DNA from: Mycobacterium europaeum
GTDB lineage: Bacteria > Actinomycetota > Actinomycetes > Mycobacteriales > Mycobacteriaceae
Assembly: GCF_002102155.1 (NCBI RefSeq)
Contig: NZ_LQOU01000019.1
Location: forward strand, 62,001-126,000
DNA: 64,000 nt
Direction of reading: 5' to 3'
The translations under genes were made by a program, and so were the position numbers. The notes under the pieces were generated by a model that did not search any database, was not told the origin of the DNA, and saw only the letters and a program-made list of their open reading frames with translations. The number at the start of each line of letters is the position of its first letter. Within the stretch, counting starts at the first letter, position 1. Positions 63,263 to 64,000 of the stretch are shown piece after piece.

Positions 63263-63763
63263 ATGAAAACCGTTAAGTTGCTCGCCACCGGAGCGGCGGC
63301 CTTCGCCGTCATCGCGGGCGCGGCCGCGGGCGCGGCGTCGATCGCGGCGCCGGTGGATCAGGTGGGGCTCGTCGCGGTCGGCGCGCCGTTGCCGCGGGAT
63401 CCGGCTCCGGTCGCCGCCGACGTCCCGACCGCCGACCAGCTGACCGGCGTGCTGAACAGCCTGGCCGACCCCAGCGTGTCGTTCGCCAGCAAGAGCAACC
63501 TGGTGCAGGGCGGCATCAGCGGGATCGAGGCGCACGTCGCCGACAAGAAGCTGCAGAAGGCCGCCAGGAACGGCGACCTGCCCCTGTCGTTCGACGTCAC
63601 GAACATCCAGCCGGCCGCCGCCGGTACGGCCACGGCCGATGTCGCGGTCTCCGGCCCGAAGCTGACGTCTCCCGTCACCCAGAACATCACGTTCGTCAAC
63701 CAGGGCGGCTGGGTGCTGTCGCGGGCGTCGGCGATGGAGTTGCTGCAGGCCGCCGGTCAGTGA
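63263..63763 (+). CDS. cfp2: Low-molecular-weight antigen CFP2
   Basis: A 166-residue secreted protein with a signal peptide (1-28, Ala-rich). It closely matches Mtb Cfp2, including the [16 protein letters not shown] segment, the [15 protein letters not shown] segment and the C terminus [14 protein letters not shown] 63263 follows GAAGGGGGAACC. CFP2 is a culture filtrate antigen of unknown function. Second of two tandem copies; this one is the likely orthologue. Confidence 0.88.
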   Translation: MKTVKLLATGAAAFAVIAGAAAGAASIAAPVDQVGLVAVGAPLPRDPAPVAADVPTADQLTGVLNSLADPSVSFASKSNLVQGGISGIEAHVADKKLQKAARNGDLPLSFDVTNIQPAAAGTATADVAVSGPKLTSPVTQNITFVNQGGWVLSRASAMELLQAAGQ

Positions 63764-64000
63764 CCTGCGCGCAGCACGCGCGGGTCTGATCGGGCGACGC
63801 GGGCGGGGTCGGCCAGGACGTCGACCGAGGCGACCAGGCCGTCGCGCACCACGAAGCCCATGATCGCCGTCGCCCGGCCGGCCACGAAGATCACCGCGCC
63901 CGCAGCGCCGTTGACGGTCGCGGCGCGCACCTCGCGGTCCGCACCCGCGTAGGCGCGGGCCAGCTTCGCCACGGCGGACGCCCCCTCGGCGCGGAAACCC
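63757..64000 (-). CDS. ECF sigma factor, SigJ-like, C-terminal part
   Basis: The 3' end of a minus-strand gene that continues past the window edge; the frame is open to base 64000. The visible ~80 residues ([19 protein letters not shown], then [18 protein letters not shown]) resemble the SnoaL-like C-terminal domain of ECF sigma factors of the SigJ/ECF41 type, where it modulates activity. Its stop overlaps the end of cfp2 by seven bases. The sigma domains themselves are not in the window, so the call rests on the tail alone. Confidence 0.65.
   Translation of the reverse strand, partial: GFRAEGASAVAKLARAYAGADREVRAATVNGAAGAVIFVAGRATAIMGFVVRDGLVASVDVLADPARVARSDPRVLRAGH

Overview
The window is a contiguous, high-GC chromosomal segment of a slow-growing Mycobacterium, most likely a member of the M. 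avium complex or a close relative. The evidence is gene content and order. Read in reverse relative to M. tuberculosis (Mtb), it follows the Mtb order from Rv2411c to about Rv2375 (Mtb names, lengths and order are recalled, not searched). The PE/PE_PGRS genes, ggtB, che1 and rpfD that I remember from the Mtb interval are missing.

Region 1 (1-11.8 kb), housekeeping: the end of a circularly permuted ATP-grasp gene with its alpha-E and transglutaminase-like partners, a tRNase Z-like hydrolase, a CBS protein, a PemK-like protein, lepA (with no canonical start codon), two tandem LppR-type lipoproteins, a GH15 trehalase, a FAD monooxygenase and tiny membrane proteins. Region 2 (11.8-18.5 kb), sulfur assimilation: subI-cysT-cysW-cysA1 converges on nirA-cysH. 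Each transcript is preceded by a short leader ORF ending in clustered Cys codons, the signature of cysteine-responsive attenuation. Region 3 (18.7-23.1 kb): hemW, two tandem SbtA-family permeases and a small protein.

Region 4 (23.5-62.4 kb), mycobactin: mbtI, then mbtJ, mbtA and the co-directional mbtB-T-C-D-E-F-G-H run. IdeR boxes lie before mbtI and in the mbtA/mbtB divergent region. Salicylate made by MbtI is activated by MbtA and loaded on MbtB. MbtB adds the Ser/Thr-derived oxazoline, MbtE the first lysine, MbtC/D a ketide, MbtF the second lysine, and MbtG hydroxylates. Three features differ from the Mtb textbook form: the MbtB thioesterase is a separate gene (mbtT), MbtE has a complete second C-A-PCP module whose A domain lacks the amino-group-binding Asp, and the C-terminal E-like domain of MbtF is degenerate.

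Region 5 (25.0-39.6 kb) is accessory DNA split around mbtJ. One part holds a DesA-type desaturase and a five-gene operon (mbtJ, SDR, ferritin-like protein, Baeyer-Villiger monooxygenase, MerR) that recalls the mymA operon. The other holds a REP13E12 HNH protein, two PapA/condensation-type acyltransferases with a polytopic membrane protein, about 1 kb of gene-poor DNA, and a mycothiol-isomerase-like gene with a TetR regulator and matching operators.

Region 6 (62.4-64 kb): tandem Cfp2-like secreted proteins and the 3' end of a SigJ-like sigma factor gene.
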